From positions 413,634 to 477,633 of the forward strand of contig CAJNDS010000669.1 of the NCBI GenBank assembly GCA_905221605.1: DNA of 64,000 bases, written 5' to 3'. The position numbers were made by a program, and so were the translations under genes. Positions 1-10,727 of the stretch are shown here, piece after piece. The notes beneath the pieces are model-generated. The model saw only the letters and a program-made list of their open reading frames with translations. It was not told the DNA's origin and did not search any database. Position 1 is the stretch's first letter; each line of letters starts with the position of its first letter. The stretch is from Symbiodinium natans (lineage: Eukaryota > Sar > Dinophyceae > Suessiales > Symbiodiniaceae).

Positions 1-1300
1 CCTCAAACATGCCCGCTGCCCTTGCAGCCGCGCCCGCTGCCTCCATGGCATGTCCTGGACCGAGAGCTCCCGCCTGTGACGGCGCCGGACTTCAGAGCAC
101 AGCCGATTTTGCCCATGCTGTCTAGGACCATGCGAGGGTCCTTTCCCTCTGCTAGGCCACTTTGCACGGGCTTCTTGCTCCCGAACTTCAACTACCCGCC
201 AGCTCTAGCTTCTTCTATTAGGCTCTGGAAATGCGTGTAATAGCCACTGCTGTACGTCCACCAGGGCCACTAATTCCGACGCTGATGCCGGTTCTCTCGA
301 AGGCACCAGGACTGGAGGCTCTCCGTCAAGGATCCAAAAGCACGCCTGTGTCCAGTCTCGGCTCAGGCCACCGCCGCCACATGCAAAGATGTGCCCACCA
401 AAACGCTGCCCGTCAAGTCCAGCCCCGACGTCGGCCATCATCTGCATCAGATGACGTACTATGGCGACCTAGCACAGCCTTTGCGCCAATTGGGAAGCTA
501 CTTGTGTACGAATGCTCGGCCCAGTCCATGGGCAGTCCTCGCCCGCTTCGATGCAACCTCACGCAGAAGCAGAGGCTGAAGCAGCCGATAAACCATTTGC
601 AGCAATCCACTGGCAGGCATATTGCTGGGCGTCTTTTGTCAGAAATGGCCAGGCAGTGCGCAGTTCGCGTTTCTCTCAAATCACTCTCCGCAATGCCTCC
701 CCCATTTGCACACACACACACACACACAATGTTGACATCATGGTTTTCCAACATATGCGCGTGCTTTGAAGCAAGGGCTGGGAGGGGGGGGGAGGGGCGC
801 AGCCTGCCCCATTTGCACACACAATGCTGTCTTGAAGCAAGCTTGCACGACTTACAGGAGGGGGGGGTTGGGGGCGCGCCGTCCACACTGCTGGCATCAT
901 GGTTTTCAAACATAATCACGACTTAAAAAAGCAGGGAAGGATGGAAGCAGGCATAGAAGAACTAAAAATAAACGGGAAAGCGATCGTTTTCCCACACCTT
1001 TTCTAGCCTAAAAAAATGCAGAAACGCTGCCCTTCTCAGGGGAAGAGCAGCAGAAGGTGTAACAGAACAGAAGGTCCACATGTCAAACATCATTGCGTGG
1101 ATCCGGAAATTTCTCACAAGTGATGTCATGACTGACGTATCAACTGTCGGCATTGGAGCTTTTCACGCCATCACAAACCTTTGGTTTCGCCCAGCAATGA
1201 GGCTGTGGGGTCGGCATAGCAGCCCTGCCCTATAATGCCTTGCCACCCTAAAAACCCCTAGCTCGAATACGTCGAGAGCTCCTCGACCTCGAGTAGAGAG
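1..1300. other. No recognisable gene; imperfect duplication with CA microsatellite
   Basis: I see no supported gene here. Positions about 705-915 hold two imperfect copies of a roughly 105-bp segment. Each has CCCCATTTGCACACACA, then GCAAG, then a poly-G tract, then CATCATGGTTTTC. The first copy contains a (CA)n microsatellite at about 711-729. Open frames through this stretch have biased, low-complexity composition and I take them as chance. Confidence 0.6.
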
Positions 1301-1307
1301 TTAACCG

Positions 1308-1430
1308 CCTGAAGCGGACGAGACCGTGACAGCCCAAAACCCCAAAACCCCCAGAAGCGGACGAGACCGTGACAGTCTAAATCCCCATAACCCCTAGAAG
1401 CGGACGGGACCGTGACAGCCCAAAACACCG
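1308..1430. repeat. Short tandem repeat, AAGCGGACGAGACCGTGACAG
   Basis: About three copies of a roughly 43-bp unit occur here. The core is GCGGACGAGACCGTGACAG followed by CCCAAAAC or a near variant. The first two copies are close and the third reads GGGACCGTGACAG. Confidence 0.8.
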
Positions 1431-1615
1431 AGAAGCGGTAAAACCCTTTTAAACCCTTCTCAACCCTTGTAAGCCTTCTAAAACCATGTAAAACACTTCT
1501 AAATCCTGCTGAACCCTGTTACATCATTTAAAACCCTTCTCAACCTTTTTAGCCCTTGTAAGCCCTTAACACAATTTTAAACCCTTCTAAAACCCTTCGA
1601 AACTCTTCTAAAGAC
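1431..1615. repeat. Degenerate telomere-like tract (AAACCCTT-type)
   Basis: A run of loosely periodic (9-13 bp) units such as AAACCCTTCTAA and TCAACCCTTGTAAG. It resembles the plant- and alga-type telomere repeat CCCTAAA but is heavily diverged and carries an inserted TTCT or TTGT. It may be a relic of interstitial telomeric DNA or an independent CCCTT minisatellite. No exact run of CCCTAAA units is present. Confidence 0.5.
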
Positions 1616-2208
1616 CCACTTCATGTCCGGAAATGTTCAAGGTCCGCGCGTTTTGGACGCTACAACACCATTAATTCTTTGCCACTTGCAAAAATCTTTT
1701 TGCTTTACTAACTAGTCCCAGCTGTGACATTTTAGCTTGCAAGCACAGCTCTGCGACGTCAAAGGCAGTGTTGAATTTTCAAGATTGTTTAACTTTGCTG
1801 TCTTTCGCACATGTTATCGAAGCAACACTAAGCAACGGTGGGGCTGGATCTCGTTCTCCTTCGGCGAAGGGGGCTTCGAAGCCTTCGAAGCCTCGTAGGT
1901 GCTTTTGGAAAAAACTTTATTCCAGGTGTTTGACACACATAAATTGTGACTACAAGTTGATGCCCATGCACAGCTGGCTCTTGGCTCAGCGGGCCCTGAT
2001 CTAACCCGTTGTTGGAACCTTTTGGATCGTGTTTTTTCAAAGCCGCTACACTCTCAGGCACTTTCCGAGAGGTCTAGGTCCCTGCTCACTCTTGTGTTTT
2101 TCTCTTAGCCTCTGAAATTTGTCCGCGCCCATGACCTCGCATCGCAGTTCATGTGCTTAGGTTCACTGGTCGAGCCATGCTACAGATGCAAAAGGATTTT
2201 ACACAAGA
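1616..2208. other. No recognisable feature
   Basis: Non-repetitive sequence of ordinary composition between two repeat tracts. Open frames on both strands are short and show no known motif. Confidence 0.5.
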
Positions 2209-5200
2209 ATTTGCTTATAGCACCGCCCAGGACCCTTCCATTTGCTTATCGCACCGCCCAGGCCCCTTCCATTTGCTTATCGCACCGCCCAGGCCCCATT
2301 TGCTTATCGCACCGCCCAGGCCCCTTCCATTTGCTTGTCGCACCGCCCAGGCCCCTTCCATTTGCTTATCGCACCGCCCAGGCCCCTTCCATTTGCTTAT
2401 AGCACCGCCCTGGCCCCGCCCAGGCCCCTTCCATTTGCTTTTAGCACCGCCCAGGCCCCTTCCATTTGCTTATAGCACCGCCCAGGTCCCTTCCACACCG
2501 CCCAGGCCCCTTCCATTTGCTGATAGCACCGCCCAGGCCCCTTCCATTTGCTTTTCGCACCGCCCAGGCCCCTTCCATTTGCTTATAGCACCGCCCAGGC
2601 CCCTTCCATTTGCTTATAGCACCGCCCAGGCCCCTTCCATTTGCTTATAGCACCGCCCAGGCCCCTTCCATTTGCGAATAGCACCGCCCAGGCCCCTTCC
2701 ATTTGCTTATAGCACCGCCCAGGCCCCTTCCATTTGCTTAAAGCACCGCCCAGGCCCTTTCCATTTGCTTATAGCACCGCCCAGGCCCCTTCCATTTGCT
2801 TATCGCACCGCCCAGGCCCCTTCCATTTGCTTATCGCACCGCCCAGGCCCCTTCCATTTGCTTATCGCACCGCCCAGGCCCCTTCCATTTGCTTATCGCA
2901 CCGCCCAGGCCCCTTCCATTTGCTTATCGCACCGCCCAGGCCCCTTCCATTTGCTTGTAGCACCGCCCAGGCCCCTTCCATTTGCTTGTAGCACCGCCCA
3001 GGCCCCTTCCATTTGCCTGTAGCACCGCCCAGACAACTTCCATTTGCTTGTAGCACCGCCCAGGCCCCTTCCATTTGCGTTTAGCACCGCCCAGGCCCCT
3101 TCCATTTGCGTATAGCACCGCCCAGGCCCCTTCCATTTGCTTATCGCACCGCCCAGGCCCCTTCCATTTGCTTATCGCACCGCCCAGGCCCCTTCCATTT
3201 GCTTATCGCACCGCCCAGGCCCCTTCCATTTGCTTATCGCACCGCCCAGGCCCCTTCCATTTGCTTATAGCACCGCCCAGGCCCCTTCCATTTGCTTATA
3301 GCACCGCCCAGGCCCCTTCCATTTGCTTATAGCACCGCCCAGGCCCCTTCCATTTGCTTATCGCACCGCCCAGGCCCCTTCCATTTGCTTATAGCACCGC
3401 CCAGGCCCCTTCCATTTTGCTTATAGCACCGCCCAGTCCCTTCCATTTGCTTTATAGCCCCAGGCCCCTTCCTTTGCTTTAGCACCGCCAGGCCCCCTTC
3501 CATTTGCTTATCGCAACCATTTGCCCCCTTCCATGCGCACCGCCCAGGCCCCTTCCATTTGCTTATCGCACCGCCCAGGCATTTGTTCGCACCGCCCAGG
3601 CCCTTCCATTTGCTTATCCAGCTTTTGCTTATCGCCCGCCCAGGCCCCTTCCAGCTAGCACCGCCCAGGCCCAGCACGCCCAGGCCCCTTCCATTTGCTT
3701 GTAGCACCGCCCAGGGCCCCCCTTCGCTTATCGCACCGCCCAGGCCCCCTTCCATTCGCTTATCGCACCGCCCAGGCCCCTTCCTTTTGCTTATAGCACC
3801 GCCCAGGCCCCTTCCATTTGCTTATAGCACCGCCCAGGCTACCCCCTTCCATTCGCTTGTCGCACCGCCCAGCCTTTGCATTTGCTTAAAGCACCGCCCA
3901 GGCCCCTTCCTTTTGCTTATAGCACCGCCCAGGCCCCTTCCATTTGCTTATAGCACCGCCCAGGCTCCCCCTTTTCGTTCGCTTATAGCACCGCCCAGGC
4001 CCCTTCCATTTGCTTATAGCGCCGCCCAGGCTCTCCCCTTCCATTCGCTTCTTGCACCGCCCAGGCCCCTTCCATTTGCTTATAGCACCGCCCCGGCCCC
4101 TTCCATTTGCTTATAGCACCGCCCAGGCCCCTTCCATTTGCGAATAGCACCGCCCAGGCCCCTTCCATTTGCTTATAGCACCGCCCAGGCCCCTTCCCTT
4201 TGCTTGTAGCACCGCCCAGGCTCCCCCCTTCCATTCGCTTATCGCACCGCCCAGGCCCCTTCCACAGCACCGCCCAGGCCCCTTCCATTTGCTTATAGCA
4301 CCGCCCCGGCCCCTTCCATTTGCTTATAGCACCGCCCAGGCTCCCCCAGGCCCCTTCCATTTGCTTATAGCACCGCCCAGGCTCCCCCCTTCCATTCGCT
4401 TATCGCACCGCCCAGGCCCCTTCCATTTGCTTGTAGCACTCCTTTTGCTTCTAGCACCGCCCAGGCCCCTTCCATTTGCTTATAGCACCGCCCAGGCCCC
4501 TTCCATTTGCTTATGGCACCCGTCAGGCCCCTTCCATTTGCTTATCGCACCGCCCAGGCCCCTTCCATTTGCTTATCGCACCGCCCAGGCCCCTTCCATT
4601 TGCTTATAGCACCGCCCAAGCCCCTTCCATTTGCTTATCGCACCGCCCAGGCCCCTTCCATTTGCTTATAGCACCGCCCAGGCCCCTTCCATTTGCTTAA
4701 AGCACCGCCCAGGCCCCTTCCATTTGCTTATAGCACCGCCCAGGCCCTTTCCATTTGCTTATCGCACCCCTTCCATTTGCTTATCGCACCGCCCAAGGCC
4801 CTTCCATTTGCTTATAGCACCGCCCAGGCCCCTTCCATTTGCTTATAGCACCGCCCAGGCCCCTTCCATTTGCTTTTCGCACCGCCCAGGCCCCTTCCAT
4901 TTGCTTATCGCACCGCCCAGGCTCCCCCCTTCCATTCGCTTATCGCACCGCCCAGGCCCCTTCCATTTGCTTATAGCACCGCCCAGGCCCCTTCCATGTG
5001 CTTATAGCACCGCCCAGGCCTTCCATTTGCTTGTAGCACCGCCCAGGCTCCCCCCTTCCATTCGCTTATCGCACCGCCCAGGCCCCTTCGATTTGCTTAT
5101 AGCACCGCCCAGGCCCCTTCCTTTTGCTTATAGCACCGCCCAGGCCCCTTCCATTTGCTTATGGCACCGCCCAGGCTACCCCCTTCCATTCGCTTGTCGC

Positions 5201-5499
5201 ACCGCCCAGGCCTTTGCATTTGCTTATAGCACCGCCCAGGCCCCTTCCTTTTGCTTATAGCACCGCCCAGGCCCCTTCCATTTGCTTATAGCACCGCCCA
5301 GGCTCCCCCTTTTCGTTCGCTTATAGCACCGCCCAGGCCCCTTCCATTTGCTTATAGCACCGCCCAGGCTCCCGCCTTCCATTCGCTTCTTGCACCGCCC
5401 AGGCCCCTTCCATTTGCTTATAGCACCGCCCCGGCCCCTTCCATTTGCTTATAGCACCGCCCAGGCTCCCCCCTTCCATTCGCTTATCGCACCGCCCAG
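2209..5499. repeat. 3.3-kb minisatellite, unit about 31 bp
   Basis: Roughly 105 head-to-tail copies of a 31-bp unit built from CACCGCCCAGGCCCCTTCC followed by ATTTGCTTAT and AG or CG. The 2.2-3.4 kb part is very homogeneous. The 3.4-5.5 kb part has truncated units and a variant carrying GGCTCCCCCCTTCCATTCG, which recurs every few units and suggests higher-order amplification. Since 31 is not a multiple of 3, every frame stays open in turn and yields Pro-rich pseudo-proteins. I do not regard these as genes. Units abut with no unique spacers, so this is not a CRISPR array. Confidence 0.97.
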
Positions 5500-5621
5500 T
5501 GAGCATCCGCTTTTGCCGCTGGGCTCATAATGGAGAAAACTGACAAATAAAACAAAAAAAACAACCCCAAAAACGAAATTCTGCGGTTTCGAAACTGCAC
5601 CCCGGCAACTTTGTTTTCCCC

Positions 5622-6040
5622 AAACCCTTGATTGCCGGAAAGCTTGCCTGAGGGAGAGGCACCCAAAAGCAAAAGCCGACAAACGGCTCGAACGCACGTC
5701 AGCTGGACTTTGGGAAGGTTGGTTTTTTTGCCGGGAATCCATGTGAAAGCAGTCCCACCTCTTGTTACGCTTCTGGCAAAGTGTTGCCTTCCAAAACGCA
5801 GAGACCCACTGTGTGGCTTGGAAGGCAACACTTGCCAGGAGCACGTAACGAGCCGGGCTGCTTAGCGCCGAGATTCCCAGCAAAGAAAAGCCACCTGAAC
5901 CTTTCCCAAAGCCCTGAATCCCAAAGCAAAAACCTGAAGCCTCGGAATCTGAAAACGTGCATTCGGGCCGTTGATCAGGCCGGGTCTTTGCCTTTGGAGG
6001 CGGAGAGGGCTTCACCTTGAAACTCTCAGCAAGCAAGGCT
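5622..6040. mobile_element. Imperfect foldback (inverted-repeat) element, about 0.4 kb
   Basis: Two arms of about 170-220 bp pair imperfectly around a roughly 24-bp loop. The inner arms are near perfect: GTGTTGCCTTCCAA at 5781-5794 pairs with TTGGAAGGCAACAC at 5818-5831, and CGTTAC lies further out on both sides. Outer matches include CTTTGGGAAGGTT with AACCTTTCCCAAAG, GCCGGGAATC with GATTCCCAGC, and CGAACGCACGT with ACGTGCATTCG. There is no coding capacity. It fits an old MITE-like or foldback transposon. I could not define target-site duplications. Confidence 0.6.
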
Positions 6041-6990
6041 CACCGAGTCGGATTGGCTGCGGGGCGACACTGTTTCCAGGTCTTGCATTTAGGGTCAGGG
6101 CTTGGGGTTGAAGCTCTAGTGGTTTAGGGCTTAGGCTTATTTTTTTTGAACTGTCGCCTCTTTACTGCATCAGCAGCCCAGTAGGCCGTCCTTGTGAGTC
6201 TCAACACGAAGGGTGAAACAAATTGTACAAGCCAGCGAGTGAAAAAGAAGTCGTGACTACAAAGAAGCAACCGCTAGCGCAGAGGCCCTTATTGCAAGAC
6301 AACTTAACGCAAGGCCAGCATGGTGAGACCAATGCAAACAAGAACCTACCGGCACCAATCACTCAGCAGCCCGTCACCCATAGCAATGCTGCGCCACGTC
6401 TGGTACAGACATTAAGCGAAAGTGTGGGTAGGCCGTAAGGCAAGGAACCTCCGTCACCTAAACTGCTCAACGCGTCCGTAGAGACAGTCCCCACACAAGC
6501 GCCAGGGCCGTAGCAATAGCACTCAGGACTCCATTGTAGGTTGGCAAGGAAGTTGCAAGCACGCTAAGCACAATGCACACAGAGTGCCAGAAGAGGCGTC
6601 CCCTTGCCCCCCGACAAGCAGGGGCAGACAAGGGGCTGGTGTGGCTACACTATGCTGCCGTCTGCGCTGGGTGAGTCCGGGCGTCCTCACGTAGCTACGG
6701 CCATAGGGCAGGCCTGAAGCGCTGCTTGCAAGAGGCCATGTTCTTACAGCCCCGCGCAAAGGCCGATTTTTGAGACGGCGCAAGAGCCCCAGAGGCTGCT
6801 GGCTGGCACTTGGCAAGTGTGCTTCCCAGGTACCAGGAGCCTATCGGCTTGGCGTGCTTGCCTGGTGCAGTTTAAGGCCCACAAGGCTGCGTAACACTCT
6901 GCAGCCAACCGCGCGTCAAGTGTGAGAGTCAAGGGGCCTTAGAACTCGGAGCCCCGCGCAGCGGCCGATTTTTTTAAGACTACACCTGAT
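6041..6990. other. No gene; two copies of a GCCCCGCGCA-GGCCGATTTTT box
   Basis: No supported gene. A short conserved box, GCCCCGCGCAGCGGCCGATT plus extra T, appears at 6749-6771 (with AAA in place of GCG), 6951-6975 and again at 7492-7514. The surrounding sequence is unrelated, so this is a small dispersed repeat. A role as a control site is unproven. Confidence 0.5.
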
Positions 6991-7007
6991 GCAGGACCCA
7001 CAGCAAA

Positions 7008-7370
7008 GTGCTAGGCCTAGTCACTTCTGGACCTGCTGGAATAGGTCGAAGCAGCAGTTCCTCACATCCCTTCTGGGCCTTCTGGCGAAGGTTCCGGCAG
7101 CCGTTTGCGGGGCCTAATCACTTCTGGGCCTTCTGGAAAAGTTTTAGGCAGCAGTTTGAGAGGCCTACTCACTGCTGGGCCTTCCGGAGAAGTTTTAGGC
7201 AGCAGTTTGAGAGGCCTAATCACTCTGAGCCCTCCAGGGAAGGTTGAGGCAGCAGTTTGAGAAGCCTAATCACTTCTGGGCCTTCAGGCAACTGTTGGGA
7301 CAGCAGTTTGAGAGACCGAAACATTTCTGAGCCTTCTGGGGATGTTTGAGGCATCAGTCTGAGAGGTCTA
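7008..7370. repeat. Tandem repeat, unit about 58 bp
   Basis: About six diverged units, each with GGCCTAATCACTTCTGGGCC, then TTCTGG and an A/G-rich AAGTTTTAGGCAGCAGTTTG stretch. Further diverged units of the same family reappear at about 7880-8025, separated by a different tandem family. Confidence 0.8.
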
Positions 7371-7574
7371 CCCACTGCTTCTGCTTGCCACAGCGCAGGA
7401 GGGCGGGCGCCCTCCTGGCCGGGCAGTGAGACTGCAGGCAAGGTGTCCAAGATGCCTGTCAATAGATGCGGCGTCCTGTGATCACTCAACTGCCCCGCGC
7501 AGCGGCCGATTTTTGCGACTGCAAGCCTGTCGCAGAAATGGGCAGTTTGCGCAAGACGATACACATCTCTGCTG

Positions 7575-7870
7575 CTCTCAGGTCCTGTGAGAGCCGATAG
7601 GCTCGTAATATCTCTCCGCCTTGCTCGCAGGTCCCGTAGGCCAATAAGCTTCAGGCTCGAGATCTCTCTCCCTGCTGCGCCCGGGTCCGGAGAGCCCATA
7701 GGCTTTAGGTTTGCGATTTATCTGCGTGCTGCTCCCAGGTCGCGTAGGCCCATAGGCTGCAGGTTCGCGCTTTTACTTCATGCCGGGTCCTGATACCCGA
7801 TAGGCTTCAGGTTCGCGATTTCCCTCCCTGCTGCTTCCAAGTCCCGAGGGACCACAAGCTTCGGGTGCAC
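7575..7870. repeat. Tandem repeat, unit about 62 bp
   Basis: About five diverged units, each carrying CCCATAGGCTTCAGGTTCGC, a T/C-rich step such as GATCTCTCTCCCTGCTGC, and a CCGGGTCC- or CAGGTCCCG-like core. No coding signal. Confidence 0.75.
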
Positions 7871-7879
7871 GACTTAACC

Positions 7880-8640
7880 TCCTCTGGGCATTCTGGTAGG
7901 GCTGAAGCAGCAAATCCGATAATCCCTACTGGGCCTTCTGGCGAAGGTGCTGGCAACCGTTTGCGAGTCCTAATCACATACGAGCCTTCTGAAGAAGTTT
8001 TAGGCAGCAGTTTAGGGTCTACTCACTGCTGGCACTCCAACATGAGGGCACCCCTCCAACATGAACAGGCTTTGTCCCTGCCGGTTGTTCCAGGCACTTT
8101 TCCAGCAGAAACAGGAGCGTCCCTGCCGGGTAAGTTCTGACACGGCCTCCGCCCTATGCTGTGCCGAGCACTGTCACAAGAGTGAGGGGCAGACCAGAAA
8201 CCTTGCCACCACGCGCAGAGCTGCACACAGACGAGCCCGCCAGGCTCATCAACAAGACGCCTTCGCGGAGCCCCGCAGCGCTAGGTGCATGATTGGCAAG
8301 TGGATGTGAGGAAGCATTTTGAGTAGATGGGAATGCCACTAACGGACACTTAACACTACACCTCAGCTAGCCCGGCACGCTTGCACCGACTGGCAAGGAC
8401 TTGGGCCTCCCAGCGTGACTGCAGGTTTTGGGATTCCCCCCCCCTCCAGTGGGGAAGGCTTTTTCCTGTACTCAATTCCTTTGTTCTGCAACACTCTTGA
8501 TTCCTCCCTTCACTCCATCAAGTAATGGATCCGCTGAGCTTCCTCGGCTTCCCTCCAATCTTTCACGTTTTGGGTTGTTGGGGGAATAGCCAAGAGGGGA
8601 ACTTCAAGGGTGAATCCCAACCTCCACAGTACACACCTGG
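7880..8640. other. Second block of the 58-bp family, then no recognisable feature
   Basis: Positions 7880-8025 hold two to three more diverged copies of the TCTGGGCCTTCTGG...GGCAGCAGTTT unit. From about 8030 to 8640 I see no gene and no strong repeat, apart from two nearby AACATGAGG- or AACATGAAC-type steps at 8038-8065. Confidence 0.5.
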
Positions 8641-8860
8641 GGCTTGGGCCGCCTGGCACAAGTGCCCGGTGGCGACTACATAGGGACCTGAGGACCTGTG
8701 ACATCTACTGATCCTGGAACGCCCGGCACAAGACCCACGGGGTTTGTGCTGCACTCTGTTGAACCTGGGACGCCTGGCAATAGACCCACGGTGGTCCATG
8801 CTGCAATGAGGACCTGAGGACCTGTGGCATCTGCTGAACCTGGGACGCCTGGCACAAGAC
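8641..8860. repeat. CTGGGACGCCTGGCACAAGACC repeat block A
   Basis: Four or so diverged units containing ACCTGGGACGCCTGGCAC, AGACCCACGG, TGCTGCA and GGGACCTGAGGACCTG. The same family in the same orientation lies at 31237-31380. In both places it abuts a copy of the 0.48-kb foldback element, on opposite sides. Confidence 0.8.
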
Positions 8861-9341
8861 TCTCTCTTCTATAGCACTCCCCAAACCCCCCTGAAGGCTG
8901 TGCACAGCCAGCCTGAATGAAAGTGAGCAGCATCACATCTTTCATTCGACGGCGCCCGGAGCTGCAGGAATGCAGCCACAGAGCCGTGGGACCGCAGTTC
9001 TGCAGCCAGCGAAATCACACTTTAGAGCACTTTTGGGTGCTCGCAACAAGAATCGCGCAGAAATGCATCCCTGGAGGACCGGGGGGCTCCGGACTTCGTC
9101 CTCCGCTATCACCCCGGTCCTGTAGAAATGCATTTCTGTGCGATTTTTGACGGAACGCTCACCCTCCAAAAGTGCTCTAAAGTGTGATTTCGCTGGCTGC
9201 AGAACTGCGGTCCCACGGCTCTGTGGCTGCATTCCTGCAGCTCCGGGCGCCGTCGAATGAAAGATGTGATGCTGCTCACTTTCATTCAGGCTGGCTGTGC
9301 ACAGCCTTCAGGGGGGTTTGGGGAGTGCTATAGAAGAGAGA
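8861..9341. mobile_element. Foldback/MITE-like element, copy 1, with 176-bp inverted repeats
   Basis: The termini are TCTCTCTTCTATAGCACTCC and its reverse complement. Arms 8861-9036 and 9166-9341 are each 176 bp and nearly perfect inverted repeats, so a single strand would fold into one long hairpin. The roughly 130-bp centre is itself partly palindromic: AATCGCGCAGAAATGCAT pairs with ATGCATTTCTGTGCGATT. No open frame looks genuine. A second copy lies at 30734-31232 and broken pieces at about 9548-9592 and 9675-9728. It is probably a non-autonomous element; I see no transposase for it in the window. Confidence 0.85.
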
Positions 9342-9545
9342 GCATCTGGCACACTGGCACGTGGCCAAAAATGAGTGCCAGAAAGGCATCTGGGCGCACG
9401 TTGCCAAAAATGAGCGTGCCAGAAATTCACATCTGGCACACTGGCACGTTTGCCAAAATGAGCGTGCGAGACATTCTGGCACATGCCAAAATGAGCGTGC
9501 CAGAAATCCTGGCATATCTGGCACACTGGCACGTTTGAAGTCTTG
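9342..9545. repeat. GGCACACT/AGTGTGCC-type satellite, short block
   Basis: Irregular units built from TCTGGCACACTGGCACGT, TTGCCAAAAATGAGCGTGCC and AGAAATTC. This belongs to the same broad GGCAC family as the arrays at 14.63-15.9 and 30.35-30.73 kb and directly follows the right end of foldback copy 1. Confidence 0.8.
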
Positions 9546-9730
9546 AGCGCCGTTGAATGAAAGATGTGATGCTGCGCACTTTTGCCAGTCTTGCCAGGGC
9601 GAGGCTGGCAAATTTCGGGGGGGGCTCTTTGCCAGGTCAAACTTCCGGGGGGCTTCTTTCCAGGTTGCCGGCTCTCTCTGCTATAGCACTCCCCAGACTC
9701 CCCTGACTGTGCGCAGCCAGCCTGAATGAC
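9546..9730. mobile_element. Broken fragments of the foldback element
   Basis: Positions 9548-9592 match the inner right arm of the foldback (GCGCCGTTGAATGAAAGATG and on). Positions 9675-9728 match the outer left arm (CTATAGCACTCCCCAGACTC and on, ending GCCAGCCTGAATGA). The two pieces are out of their normal order and enclose about 80 bp of unrelated G-rich sequence, so this copy is rearranged. Confidence 0.65.
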
Positions 9731-9962
9731 CTGGCAAAGAGGCCCGCCGCAACCCCGTCCCCTGACAAACTGCCGGGCTCCTGTTTGCCAGTTTGCCGGC
9801 TTTGCCGGGCACCCGTCCCCTGGCAAACTGCCGGGCTCCGGTTGCCGGCTTTGCCGGGCACTCGTGTTTTGCCAGTTTGCCGGCTTTGCCGGGCACCCGA
9901 GCCCTGGCAAACTGTCCCGGCTCCTGTTTGCCAGTTTGCCGGCTTTGCCGGGCTACCTTTGA
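9731..9962. repeat. TTTGCCAGTTTGCCGGCTTTG repeat
   Basis: Four to five units of about 50-60 bp containing TTTGCCGGCTTTGCCGGGCA, CCCGTCCCCTGGCAAACTG and CCGGGCTCC. Many units carry short inverted steps (TTTGCCAG with CTGGCAAA). Confidence 0.8.
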
Positions 9963-10375
9963 GAGACGAGATGAGCGAAACATCAGTGGACGAGCGGACG
10001 AGCATCAGGAGCCTCAGCGGATGCTCAGCGGACGGATGAGGAGCATAGCGGCCGGGCGAGCATCGGGCGCAGGTTCCGGGGGTGTGGGCTGGCGGGGCAT
10101 TGATGAGCGCCGGTGGGCGGGCAGTTTTGCAGGGGTTGGGAGGTTGGCGCAGGCTAGCGCGCGGATGAGCATCAGCAGAGGCCAGATGAGCATCGGCGGG
10201 GCGCGTGGCGGGGTGTGGCGGGATGAAGCACCAGCCGGCGGAGCATTGGCAGGCGGGCGCATGAGCATTCAAGAGCATCAGCGGACGGGCGGATGAACCT
10301 CAGAGGGCGGGCGGATGAGCATTATTGAGCATCGAAAGAGCACTAGCGGGCGGGCGGATGAGCAGTTGAGCATCA
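9963..10375. repeat. GGCGGGCGGATGAGCAT-type repeat
   Basis: Loose, irregular repetition of GATGAGCAT, GAGCATCAGCGGACG and GGGCGGGCGGATGAGCA across about 400 bp. The period is not constant. It precedes roughly 350 bp of unremarkable sequence and then the end of the minus-strand Crinkler/RHS-like gene. Confidence 0.65.
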
Positions 10376-10727
10376 GACGAGCCGCAGTGGAGCATCACAG
10401 CCGCTTAGGGAAACGAGGGCCCATTCGTCACGATTCTCAGGGTTTTGCCGGGGTTTGAATGACTGATCTCCACAAAGCCTTATGAGTCTCACCCCTCTGA
10501 CAGCATTCACCAACCCCACACAACGACAAACGAATCCCAGCTTCACTTTCGCAATCCACAGCAAACCTGAAAAGGCATGAGATGGCATGAGGGTTTCGCA
10601 GCTGGCTGATGCAAGCCCCGGCTCACAACCATGCCCTGCTCTGCCTGGGGTTCACTCCAGGCTTCGGCCATGGGGCGAGACGAGCCGCCCCCTGACAGCT
10701 TCAGGATGCCAACAACCGAGACGAAAG

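Noticed and set aside
2209-5460. Pro-rich repeat proteins on both strands of the minisatellite
   Set aside because: The 31-bp period keeps every frame open by chance; there is no consistent start or unique domain.
2209-5499. CRISPR array
   Set aside because: Units of 31 bp are contiguous with no unique spacers between them, and the host is eukaryotic.
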